Shown here: positions 7,743 to 17,190 of the stretch, piece after piece
Layout of the letters: the number at the start of each line of letters is the position of its first letter
How positions within the stretch are numbered: the first letter of the stretch is position 1
The notes under the pieces: model-generated
Told to the model about the DNA's origin: nothing
What the model saw: only the letters and a program-made list of their open reading frames with translations
Database searches by the model: none
Position numbers and translations under genes: made by a program
Source: Tieghemiomyces parasiticus
Lineage: Eukaryota > Kickxellomycota > Dimargaritomycetes > Dimargaritales > Dimargaritaceae
Length of the DNA stretch: 24,118 bases
Assembly: GCA_027575765.1 (NCBI GenBank)
Contig: JANBPT010000753.1
Coordinates: forward strand, 1-24,118
Direction of reading: 5' to 3'

Positions 7743-10478
7743 TTACACGTCTTCTCTATCCGCATCACCATCTCCCTCACTACGATACCTGTCACCCTTT
7801 GATGGCGACGTGGCCAACGTGCGTAAACTGACCCGTCGGTCCCGGTACCCCGTCTCACCTTCAATCTCTTCGCGGCCTTCAACCAGATCCGGAGAGGTTG
7901 GGACGGGAAAGATGAGTCGATGGTCAGACGGGCCACCGTGCGAGGTAGGATGGCCCGTGCTGACGGACATTTGTCCACGTAACGACCGGATAGGGTCAAA
8001 GAGCGACGACCACGGGCGGGGTGGTCTGGGGCTATCCCCATGGTCAGTAGTCGTGGCTGACTTTCCGTCAGCTCCGTCGTCGGTAGGGTCATCCGCCGTA
8101 GGTATGGGGATGGCCCCCACAGGGGAATCCTCGGCTAAGGTGGCCGGACGGACGTGGTGGCTACTATGTCGACTCAGCTGCCGATGCTGCTGGTAAGGGC
8201 CCGAGTGGCGGGCCGGGTGCAACGAATGATGGCGGGGCGGTGCTGGGAACGGGTACGGGGGTGCGGGCCGAACCTCACCACCTCCGCCCCCATTGGAGGC
8301 CGAAAAGGTACGGTAATTGTGGTGCGGACTCCGTGGAGACTGCGAGGGAGCCGGCCCGGACGGGCCGTAGTCACGGTAATCCGGGAGGTTGGTGCTAGCC
8401 ACGGCCATGTACGTCGGGTTAAGGACACCGTGGAGCTGTGAGGCATGGTCAATGATGGACCGCGAGTTGGACCGTAGCCGCTGAGCCACCTCGGCATACC
8501 GCGTGCGCAGGGCCTGCGGTAGGTTCGGGGCCCCAACGGACTCGGACAGGCTCTCGGCGATCGAGCGGCGGCGCCGATGTCCACCCGCACTAGATTCACC
8601 GTCGGCCTGGCGTAGCGCTGAAGTGTTTTTGTGAAGGTACGACCAGAGCGGATCAGTGGAGTCCGGCGGTGGTGGGGATCGCGGCAGTGGGGGATGGGAG
8701 GCCGACGGGGAAACCAGGTGATGGTGGCGAGTCGGGTCGGCAGACGAGGAAATTTCCGACGGGGGAGCAGTAGGAGTTGCATTGGGGAAACGGTACCGGT
8801 GCAGCTCGTGCGGATCGGCAGGTAAGCCGCCGTGGTTGGCCGTCCCGAACGTGGCACCGTGGTACGCGTGTACGGGCGAATCGTCCAGATCTACTTCACC
8901 CTCCGCCACGGCAGCCGTAACGCCAACCGAGGCGTGGGGCCGGGTGGACCGGTTCGATGTGATCAAAAAGACGCCCGTGAAGGTCAGGAGGCAGCCGCTC
9001 ACAAAGGCCGCCACATTGCGCAGGGACACGTCCTCAAAGTCGCGGTAAATGACAGCGGAGCCCACGATGGCACTGAGCGTGAACAGCACAAACTGGGTGG
9101 GGATCACCTGGGTAGAGTCGAAGAACTGAAGGGCGCGGTTGAGATATTTGATTTGTAAGATGGCGCTGTACAGCAGGACGGCAATGAGCAGGTAGGTTAT
9201 GGGGTACCGGAACATGAGGATGAGTTCGAGCTGCAGGAGTGATGATACGGCCTTGGTGGCCAGGACCGTGTAGCCGCCGAACAGGGCCACCAGACTAATG
9301 TCGATTAGAATGAAGCGCGGGCCCCACCTGGGAGACACGAGGGCCAGGACGACCATGGAGACTGCCGTGACCAGGTAGTAAAGGCCCGCGGTGAAACTCG
9401 AAATGGCCTCCCACAGCATGTCCGGAGTCAAGGTGACTTCGGTGGATTTGGAGCTGGACACCACCACCATGGCGCCCAAAATAGCCAGCACGACGCCCCA
9501 GGCATCCCGAGCACGGACGGTCTCTTTGAGTACGAGGGGGGCCAAAAAAACGTTAGTGATGAGGGTCACGGTGCCCAGTGGGGCCACGACCGAGGCCGGG
9601 GCGAACCCGTAGGCCATGAAATTCCCCACCTCGCCTGAGACCATAAGAATCATACCCAGCCACCAGTCGCGGCTCTTGAGGTAGGCCGTTTCGCTGGGTG
9701 GTGAGGGTGGGGGTGGCGAGGTCGGAGGGGAGTCGGCGACGGTGATGACGGTGAGATCGCGGTGGGGATGAGAGATACCCTGGGTGGAAGTGGACGCGCC
9801 CCCTCGTACCGAAGCGGCGGAGGAGGGCCCGTGGGGTGGGGTGACGGCACCCGCCGCAGCCGGTGGCTGGTTGGTCAGGGTGGGTGACGTTATTGAGCCT
9901 TTGCGGGTGGTCGAGCCGCTCAGGGTGATGACAAAGGAGTCACGCGAGGCAGGGGCGCTGGGCAGCGTGCGACTGGCGGTGGCCAACAAGGGCGAGGTGA
10001 TGGAAAAGTCTCCCGAGCGGTCGTAGTCGGCCTCCTCCGTCCCTTCCTCATCACCATCGGCGCCATGCCGGTTGTCGGTCAGGTGGAGAGCGTTACCCAG
10101 GGGCAGGGATGGTACACTTTTCCGGACCCGCGTGACCGGGTCCCGGTGGCCACCTTCCGTAGACGGTACGACGGAAGTACTGGCATGGCGGCGGAGCCCC
10201 GCCGTCGTCGTCCTTGCTGTCGAGGTTGGGTGGAAGGTCATGGCGGTCGACTCGGCCTCGAAACACTCGGCATCGGCAGAATCTTCTGGGGAGCTGCCGC
10301 CCTCCCGGACGGGGTAGTCGGTGAACTCGATGGCCCGGCGCTTGATTTGGTTGTGGGCGTACTTTTGCAGGTTGAGGGCAACAGATATAAGGAAATTACC
10401 CGTAATGGCCATGACCACGCCGATAAGGGCGTGGACCTCGGCCTGGTTGCCTCCCGTGCCCCCACTAAGAAAGTCCAT
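7743..10478 (-). CDS. NIPA-type (DUF803) magnesium transporter with long insert and long disordered tail
   Basis: This is a single exon of 911 aa from the ATG at 10478 in context CCCATGG. The frame is open nine codons further, but only to a TTG, so that start is rejected. TM1 is at about 17-36. An insert of about 220 residues rich in Ser/Thr/Pro follows (about 52-268). The NIPA core then spans 270-507 with about eight more helices. It carries the family signature GEVGNFMAYGFAPASVVAPL at 282-301, then LGTVTLITN, KYLNRALQFFDSTQVIPTQF and a final helix before ITSNR. Family members move Mg2+, and some other divalent cations, across plasma or endosomal membranes. The last about 400 residues are disordered, with an RRRRS basic site at about 635-639 and a His-rich stretch at about 719-775. 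The family is usually much shorter (about 330-450 aa in animals and plants); fungal members are often extended. Call is strong; ion and location are inferred. Confidence 0.92.
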   Translation of the reverse strand: MDFLSGGTGGNQAEVHALIGVVMAITGNFLISVALNLQKYAHNQIKRRAIEFTDYPVREGGSSPEDSADAECFEAESTAMTFHPTSTARTTTAGLRRHASTSVVPSTEGGHRDPVTRVRKSVPSLPLGNALHLTDNRHGADGDEEGTEEADYDRSGDFSITSPLLATASRTLPSAPASRDSFVITLSGSTTRKGSITSPTLTNQPPAAAGAVTPPHGPSSAASVRGGASTSTQGISHPHRDLTVITVADSPPTSPPPPSPPSETAYLKSRDWWLGMILMVSGEVGNFMAYGFAPASVVAPLGTVTLITNVFLAPLVLKETVRARDAWGVVLAILGAMVVVSSSKSTEVTLTPDMLWEAISSFTAGLYYLVTAVSMVVLALVSPRWGPRFILIDISLVALFGGYTVLATKAVSSLLQLELILMFRYPITYLLIAVLLYSAILQIKYLNRALQFFDSTQVIPTQFVLFTLSAIVGSAVIYRDFEDVSLRNVAAFVSGCLLTFTGVFLITSNRSTRPHASVGVTAAVAEGEVDLDDSPVHAYHGATFGTANHGGLPADPHELHRYRFPNATPTAPPSEISSSADPTRHHHLVSPSASHPPLPRSPPPPDSTDPLWSYLHKNTSALRQADGESSAGGHRRRRSIAESLSESVGAPNLPQALRTRYAEVAQRLRSNSRSIIDHASQLHGVLNPTYMAVASTNLPDYRDYGPSGPAPSQSPRSPHHNYRTFSASNGGGGGEVRPAPPYPFPAPPRHHSLHPARHSGPYQQHRQLSRHSSHHVRPATLAEDSPVGAIPIPTADDPTDDGADGKSATTTDHGDSPRPPRPWSSLFDPIRSLRGQMSVSTGHPTSHGGPSDHRLIFPVPTSPDLVEGREEIEGETGYRDRRVSLRTLATSPSKGDRYRSEGDGDADREDV

Positions 10479-13400
10479 GGGTTGGTGTAAAGTGGCGGGC
10501 CACAAGAGGTGAGGCTCGGGACGCGCGCTGTGTCAAGCGCGGGCGGGGCAATGGCTTGGGGTAGGTTGAGGATTGACGTGGCTACAACGCTGGGGGGAGC
10601 AGTGCGGAACGTAAAGCGGGAGAGCGACGCCTGAGGAAGAGCGGTCGGGATTAGAGCGAGGATGGGTTAGCAGGATGCGGTACAGAGGGCTACGCTGCCA
10701 AAGTGTAATAAACAAGGGGGCCAGGAGTGCCGCGTCGTTCGTCTGGTTTCGGCGGAACCCAGTGGATGCGCCACGAGAATCGTGTCGCTTGGTATTAAGG
10801 AATAAGGCAATAGGAAAGAGGACACAGGGCCCCAGTATCCGGGCGAGCCACTGGAAAATCAGCAGCTGGTGGGGGCTGGCTAACTGCCACCAGGGCGACC
10901 GCAGGGGGGCGGTGACGACGGCCGTGGCCAGGGTTCTGTGTGCAAAGCAACACACCCGTCTTGAACGTGGAAGCCACTGCTCGGTCGGCTGACGGATGCA
11001 GAAGCGGGTGGGCGGGCGGGCGGCGTGGCCCAGTCAAAGAGAGTGCAGGGACTGAGATGAGGGCACAATGCGTAGAGTACAAGGGCGTGAGGTCGGATAG
11101 CAGAGTAGAAAAAAGGAAGCGACGGAATCCCCGGAAGGAAAGGAGCGCCGTGGCAAAGAAAGTCAAGGGGCAAATGAACGGCCTAGAGGAAGAGGAAGCC
11201 GGGCCAGGAAGCCGCCGCCAGCGCCCCGAAGGCTGGACATGCGGGTTACAAGGGGGAGAGGAGGTTAGTTAGGGAAGCTGTTCGGCTGGGCCCGAAAGAC
11301 TGCATGTAACATTACTAACCCATTAACTCACTGACTAGGCAGAGGCGCGGTGTGTACGGGTGAATCCTATCCAACGGAAATCCCCGCCCTATCCGCACAC
11401 TTTCTCACTCGCCCACTCTTGGGCCTGACTGGTAGGCCACGCAGCATTGCTAATTAGCTTCAACTAGCTGAGGTTTGCGACCATGTGGCGGATGGGAGGC
11501 CCCAGCTTGGCCTGATTAGGGCCTACGAGGGTCGGGACAAGCAGTGGAGATGCTTGAGAGAGGGGAGTGGGATGGGCAAAGGGAAGGACTATCAACCCTC
11601 ACCCGAGGAGACCAGGTGGAAAAGGGGCTTCCGCTTTCCAAGCCTGACGGGGAACCTTGGCCGTAGCTAGAAAATGGCCACACCCGTCTAGCTTAGGTAA
11701 CTTGGGCAGGACGGGAAGTTGCGCGGACGCTGGACCATACCGTAGCGGCGGCCAAGTCGCTCTTCCGGGGGATTACTAGTGGGTGCGGCATGCCAGGGTT
11801 CTGTGCCGAGTTGATGGGGCACACTGGCCACTTACGCCGACGAGGAAGGCGCGAGACCAAGGCCCATAGCATCAGGTCGGTTGGTTATGCAGCGGGCAGC
11901 GGGCTCGGCGCCATGCCTTCACTACTGGAGCTTGGCCTTATTGCGAGTCTAAGTTAGCTACTACACCCAGTCGGCACGGGGTATAATGCACTTGAGAATG
12001 ATTAAACAGGCCCCAGACGGGTCTCCCGGCTAAGGATACTCCCCAGCACCTGCCGATGGAAAAGCAGTAGGGACTAGGGAACTATCCGGCCTTTGGACAT
12101 CAATAGTCTTGGCCCATACCCCGTGGCGGCCCCGCTCTTTGGGTCGGCGCTAAGCGACGGGGTCGATCCTGGGGTGGCCATTGGCCGGCGGCTGCAATTA
12201 AGTAGGTACTATTAGCTCCTCAAGTCACCATTTTAACCCGCCTTTGAGCAACAGACTTTGGCGTCGAACACTTTGAAAACGTACGTGTCAGCGGAGCTAA
12301 ACATGGAGCATTGAATTGCCGGCTGAACTCGGACAGTGCGGGATCCCTATGCCAAGAATGTGCGCCCTGGTGCCACCTTGCCATCCTGGAGGTGTACCGG
12401 ATGTTATTGTGCCATGACCCCCGGACCGTTTTGTATTGAAACACATCCACTCACGTTGACCGCCGAGGCAAGGACAAGCGACAGCACACCACCTTTATCT
12501 CGGAGACCGCTTCGGCCTAACTTGGGGGTTCCCACCTTGTTTGGCCTAGGCTTCACATTATTGGTAGGTGCCCAAGGGACCAGGGGGCATTGGCCACCGG
12601 CACGGCCCACCTAGCTCTGCGGACTGATGTTGTGTGCCCAGTTGGACGACAATCTGTCCACTCCTCCCCCTTCCACGCAACCCCACCGTACGTCGCCTCG
12701 CGACATTATCCTTCCGCCGTCAACTGCAGCAGGGTGCTGCCCTTGTCTCTTGCAAATGCTGTCGGATGGAGGTGGGGCCAGCGGGTAAACAATCTAGGGG
12801 ATGGGAATTCAGGGACGCCACCTGACTCTGGGCCCGTGTTCCATTCCGCGAAGGATCGGAACAGCATGGAAGTCGGGACAGGGTCAGTTTAAACTACTGT
12901 CCCCCCTCGAATCCCACAAGTGGCTGTGAATGGCTGGGATAGGGTCACGGATTAGTAGCCCCCTCCATACTGATGCTGCCGCGATGTTCCATTCGTTCCC
13001 AAAACAAGCAGCGGGAGTGTGCCGATCCCCACTTGGGAGGGGCAGGGCGAGCGAGTCCTAACAGCCAAATCAAGTTTCATTGCCGACCGATACGTCCGCC
13101 TCTTGGCCCCACAGTACAGTGCCAAATACCTATTGAGTACCGCCACCGTGTCCTCCCCCAGCTTCCGACCGATCAGTCCACAGCTTCGCCGGATGTTCGT
13201 TTCCCCTCCTAAAAACCGACGACTCTATTCTTCGTCGAATCAGGAGGCCACTTGCCAGTCCGACGTATTCTACACCGACCTTGTTCGCCTTCCATACCCG
13301 CCCTGGCAAGTGGCCGTTGGGGTAGAGCCACCGCTGGCCGATGGGCCGATCCTCGCGCGCTCCCTGCCAGCCGCCAGCCTCTACATGGCACACCGGACAT

Positions 13401-14239
13401 TCGTCGGGCCAACAGCTATGCCCAAGTGGAGAGCTGGTGGGCCTTGTGAGTGTGAGGAATGGGAGGAAGAGAACAGCCGGCTCTCACGGAAGGATGGTCA
13501 GTCGAACTTCTGTGCGTCAATCCTCTGCCCCTCGGCTTCCCTTCACCTTCGCATTGGTTCCTCCGTCGAACATTCGATGCCATTCCGGCCTCCTCCTTCC
13601 TTCACTCCCTCCAGATTTCCCACCGCCACTGGCCTCGATGCTGCATAGGACTGAGCGTCCTATCCAATCACCCGGCAACCTCCGCTTGTCTGTCGCTATT
13701 TCAAGTGCATATAGCTAGGCTCACCACCTCCTCCCCTTTTCACCAGCTGCACTTCCTTGTCCACTTGTTCTGAGTATAAATGGTCCAGCCCCCGCCGTCG
13801 CCTTCGTGGGCCATGACCTACCTTTCTAGACCCCTTTACCCCCGCTACAATACTGCGTCGTTTGAATCTCCGCGCCTGCCCTGTTCGCCTCCTAACGGAC
13901 TCTCCACGTCCATTGCCTCGTAATTGGAATATAGTCAGCCATTTCCCAAGCCTCTTTTCAACCTTCCCAGGGGCAGCGGTGTGTATGGTCCTCTCTCCCT
14001 TGTACGGCCTTCCCCGGGTATTCTGGAATTTGTTTGTTAACCACAAGCCTGCATATCGGTCGTATGGTGGAATTCTAACCTCGTCTTCCATATAACCGCC
14101 AAAGTCCCTTTTCCATCGCCCTTCCCCTTTCTGGCCCCCAAATCGACTCGTTTCCACGTGACCGCACCCCTCCCACCACACACGCACACACTCGCCTACC
14201 GATCCCTCCAACTTCATCCCCCCTCATTCCGCCGCCCAC
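10479..14239. other. Gene-poor 3.8-kb region between divergent genes
   Basis: Lies between the start of the minus-strand transporter and the start of the plus-strand STEAP-like gene, so it should hold two promoters. No supported gene, RNA gene or transposon was seen. Bases 11270-12600 are rich in GGCC/TTGGCC words without a clear repeat unit. A weak spliced ORF candidate lies at 13193-13773 (see findings). The last about 450 bases are pyrimidine-rich, as in a fungal 5' leader. Confidence 0.5.
13775..13780 (+). promoter_or_regulatory. TATAAA box upstream of the STEAP-like gene
   Basis: A clean TATAAA, followed by 460 bases of pyrimidine-rich DNA before the ATG at 14240. If used, the 5' leader would be about 430 nt and could contain an intron. 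Assigned by sequence and orientation only. Confidence 0.4.
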
Positions 14240-15700
14240 ATGGAGCATCCTAGGGTTTGCAACAGCTGCGGCGACGATGACGAGGTGAAAGTGATAACCG
14301 ATGAGAAGGGCAGCCTCCGCCACCGGGAATCGTCCATGCTCATCACCCCGGCCCCACAAGACCTGAGTCACGACACGTTAGCCCCTAGGTATCCAGTGGC
14401 TGTTATTGGCGCCGGTTGGTACGGCCGGGCGCTGACCAAGCGGCTGGTGCAAGCCGGCTACACGGTACACCTCGGCCGGCGCAACCCGGCCCTGGGCCGC
14501 GAGGCGGGGTTTTCCCTACCCGTCCTCCCGACTACCTACCAAGACGCCATCGAGAGCGCCTACGTGGTGTTTTTAACCGTACCCTGCCATGTCCACCGCA
14601 CGTTTGTTCGGCAGTTCGCCGACGCCCTCGCCGGCAAGATTGTGGTGGACGTGTCCAATCCCTGTGACGAGTTTCTCACGCTGGGCCCCACCGAGATCCG
14701 GTCTCTGGCCGAGCAATTGGCCATCGGTCTGCCGGCCTCGCAAGTGGTGAAAGCCTTCAACACCGTGTCGGCCTACACCCTTGAGTACGGGCTGGCCGGG
14801 GTGCCTCCGCAAGTCCCCGTGTGTACCGACTACGACGAGGCCCAACGGGAGGTCATTATCATCGCCCGCGCCCTCGGGTTCATTCCGGTCGACGCCGGGA
14901 CCCTACGGATGGCCCGTGACGTCGAGCAGGCCAACTTCCGGTTTTTCCGCGGGTGGTGGGGCGCCGTTACCTTCACCGTCTTTCTGTTTGTGTTCTTTTT
15001 TGTCTACAACCTGGTCAACATCCACCTGCTAAGTGCCGCCATCGGCAAAAATTTTAATGACCTGCCCCTCCGGACCATGAATATGATTGTGGCCGACGTG
15101 GCCTTGATCCTCCTGGCCAGCGTAAACCTGGGCGGCGTTGTGGCCAACCTATGGCAGATTTTTGTCCGCCGCCGCAGCCAACGTCCTTTCCCGCGCTGGC
15201 TGGCCAATTGGCTCAACGCCCGTAAGGCCATGGGCATCCTGGCCTTCCTCCTCCTTGTGTTCCACTTTATGGACTCATCGGTCACGATGGGCACATCAAA
15301 CGTGCTTAACGCCCGACATGGCGTGTCGAGCACGGCAGACAAGGTGGCCACCGGCCAGATCTCCGCTAAGACCCAGGGCAGTGTACTCCTGGGAATCCTG
15401 GCCTTCATTCTGTATGGCGTTCTCTGCGTCACGTCGCTGCCGACGGTAGGCTCTGCCTTGAGCTGGGTGGAATGGCGCTTCATCCAATCTACCTGCGGGT
15501 GGTGGGCCCTCACCCTGGCCGCTGCCCACACCTTCGTGCTCAGCCTGAGCGTCTGGAAGGACACCCACGCCTACCCACGGCACATGCCGCCGTCGTCGCT
15601 GCTCGTGAGCCTGGTGCCGATGCTCACGATCCTACTCAAGTTGATTCTGCTCATACCGCCCGTGGCAGACTACTTGGCCTTCATCCAGAACCACCGGTAG
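14240..15700 (+). CDS. STEAP-like metalloreductase (NADPH oxidoreductase domain plus six-helix haem domain)
   Basis: Single exon, 486 aa. After an about 50-residue N-terminus (with C7xxC10) comes an F420-type NADPH oxidoreductase domain. It shows a GAGWYG dinucleotide motif (G57, G59, G62), GRRNP for the NADPH phosphate (R80, R81), SNPCDEF, the STEAP-like VVKAFNTVSAYTLEYG at 169-184, and VCTDYDEAQ. Six membrane helices follow at roughly 240-262, 281-303, 328-346, 383-402, 417-438 and 455-478. H342 (LLLVFHFMDSS) and H430 (LAAAHTFVL) sit in helices 3 and 5, where STEAP proteins place their two haem ligands. In animals STEAPs pass electrons from NADPH through FAD and haem to Fe3+ or Cu2+ outside the cytosol. 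I infer a similar ferric/cupric reductase here, at the plasma membrane or an internal membrane. The family is described mainly from animals, so its presence in apparently fungal DNA is notable. Confidence 0.88.
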   Translation: MEHPRVCNSCGDDDEVKVITDEKGSLRHRESSMLITPAPQDLSHDTLAPRYPVAVIGAGWYGRALTKRLVQAGYTVHLGRRNPALGREAGFSLPVLPTTYQDAIESAYVVFLTVPCHVHRTFVRQFADALAGKIVVDVSNPCDEFLTLGPTEIRSLAEQLAIGLPASQVVKAFNTVSAYTLEYGLAGVPPQVPVCTDYDEAQREVIIIARALGFIPVDAGTLRMARDVEQANFRFFRGWWGAVTFTVFLFVFFFVYNLVNIHLLSAAIGKNFNDLPLRTMNMIVADVALILLASVNLGGVVANLWQIFVRRRSQRPFPRWLANWLNARKAMGILAFLLLVFHFMDSSVTMGTSNVLNARHGVSSTADKVATGQISAKTQGSVLLGILAFILYGVLCVTSLPTVGSALSWVEWRFIQSTCGWWALTLAAAHTFVLSLSVWKDTHAYPRHMPPSSLLVSLVPMLTILLKLILLIPPVADYLAFIQNHR

Positions 15701-17190
15701 CACCTCTCTATGAAGATGCACCCATCACTTTCCCATTTGCAGGTCAGCGTGGTCCTCTACGCCTCATTGACCGTCTTACTGATATCCACCTCTGGTTTCG
15801 GACCCTTACAATTATATGTGTATGCCACGTTGTTGGCAATCCCTAATCCAATCTAATGAACCAACGCGTGCTATAGTGTCTACAGCCGAGCTGCGATACC
15901 AACAAAATCCGGCGGGGTAAAGCTTGCTCGTCCATGCGTAACTTAATACACCTGAGGCGTTGGGGATTAGGAAGCTACTACCCTTCATAAGGAGGCCGGA
16001 TCTTGTGGTGGCCCTCACGCATTCGCAAGCGCAGCCAACGACTCCCCTCCTCCTCTTGTCACATATCGCCACCATCGCTTACAAGTTACCACTCACGGAT
16101 GCCTTCGCCAGGGCGCAGGCGAATCTGCCGGTCGACGCCACCTATCCCACTTAGACCTAGAGTACGCCACACATATTTACCATTTAAGCGATTCACCACT
16201 GGAGGAGCCGACCTGCACTGTCATCTGCAGATTACCCGGCACTGTTGAAAATGAAAAGTTAACTGGCCAGAAGATCGCCGAGACGCAGGAGGGTGTACTC
16301 CGTGCGCGCTACGGTGGTAGTAGGCAAATGCGGCCGCTTGGGCCCCTGCGTTGTGCACATTCACCTCCCCCCTCCCGCGAGGTATACTGTGTGCTTGTTA
16401 GACGGTTCACCCACCGCCAGTTACAGTCCAGTCGCATGCAAGGCGGGTCAACTCATGAACATCTTTGCCGACATTAACTAGAGCACGGAGGCCAATGCAC
16501 CCAAACCCGTTGCTCACAACTCACGCTCTAAGTGTATCAAAGCGTAGCGTCCGCGACCCACGCACTTCTTGTATTGGTGTACTCTCCTCGCCGTCCAATG
16601 CACTTTGGTTGAGGCCCTAGGTGACACCCAAGCAGCCGTTATGAACCTGGCTTTCTTTCTCCCGGCGGCTTTTCGCGAGCGTACGTGGCCGTCCTACCAG
16701 TCGGGGACCGCCGGTCTTTGCGATATCAATAGCACTACCGCACTCCACTCTCGTTTGTTTCACGGAACCGACGGAAAACTGCGGAGGATGCGGAAACTCT
16801 CTCTTTGCGCATTGGCCCGTCCTTCTGCCAAAATGCGGGTGCTGTGGGCACTTCCCGAACTCCGGCGCGCTTAAATTATTTCTTTGGCAGTAAAATCCTC
16901 AACCTGCCAAAGTGGCTCATTTGGCCAACTGCATTTATCTTGCACCACCTCTCTGCATAGTATAGTCGACCAGGGGTCCCATGCCCCCTCTCCCTCCCAC
17001 TACCATCACTTTTGGGACCTAAGGATATATTTACCCACTCCCAGTGTCGTCTGACTCCCCCCCCCAGCCCTGCTGATATTACCTTCCCCCCCCCCACCTA
17101 CCTTACAGAACCCTCAACTATCCCTTCTTTCCCTCGACCAGCTGTCAAATCTCGACAGCGTCGACTTTTTACATCGCTAATTTATTCACT
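15701..17190. other. Intergenic region upstream of the CBS-PB1 gene
   Basis: No gene or repeat was supported. The 3' part (about 16980-17190) is C/T-rich with runs of C, typical of fungal promoter/leader DNA, and contains an ATATATTT at 17025-17032. Short frames here lack ATG starts or protein-like composition. Confidence 0.5.
17025..17032 (+). promoter_or_regulatory. TATA-like element ATATATTT upstream of the CBS-PB1 gene
   Basis: About 160 nt before the ATG at 17191, within otherwise pyrimidine-rich DNA. Position and sequence only. Confidence 0.3.

Noticed and set aside
8174..8857. 227-aa open frame on the minus strand inside the NIPA-type gene, in another frame
   Set aside because: Pro/Arg/Thr-rich shadow of the disordered tail of the transporter.
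10479..10505. Nine-codon N-terminal extension of the NIPA-type protein
   Set aside because: The extension would start at a TTG. The first ATG is at 10478 in a good context, and the protein then starts normally for the family.
15004..15564. 186-aa open frame antisense to the STEAP-like gene
   Set aside because: Shadow of the membrane domain; no independent features.
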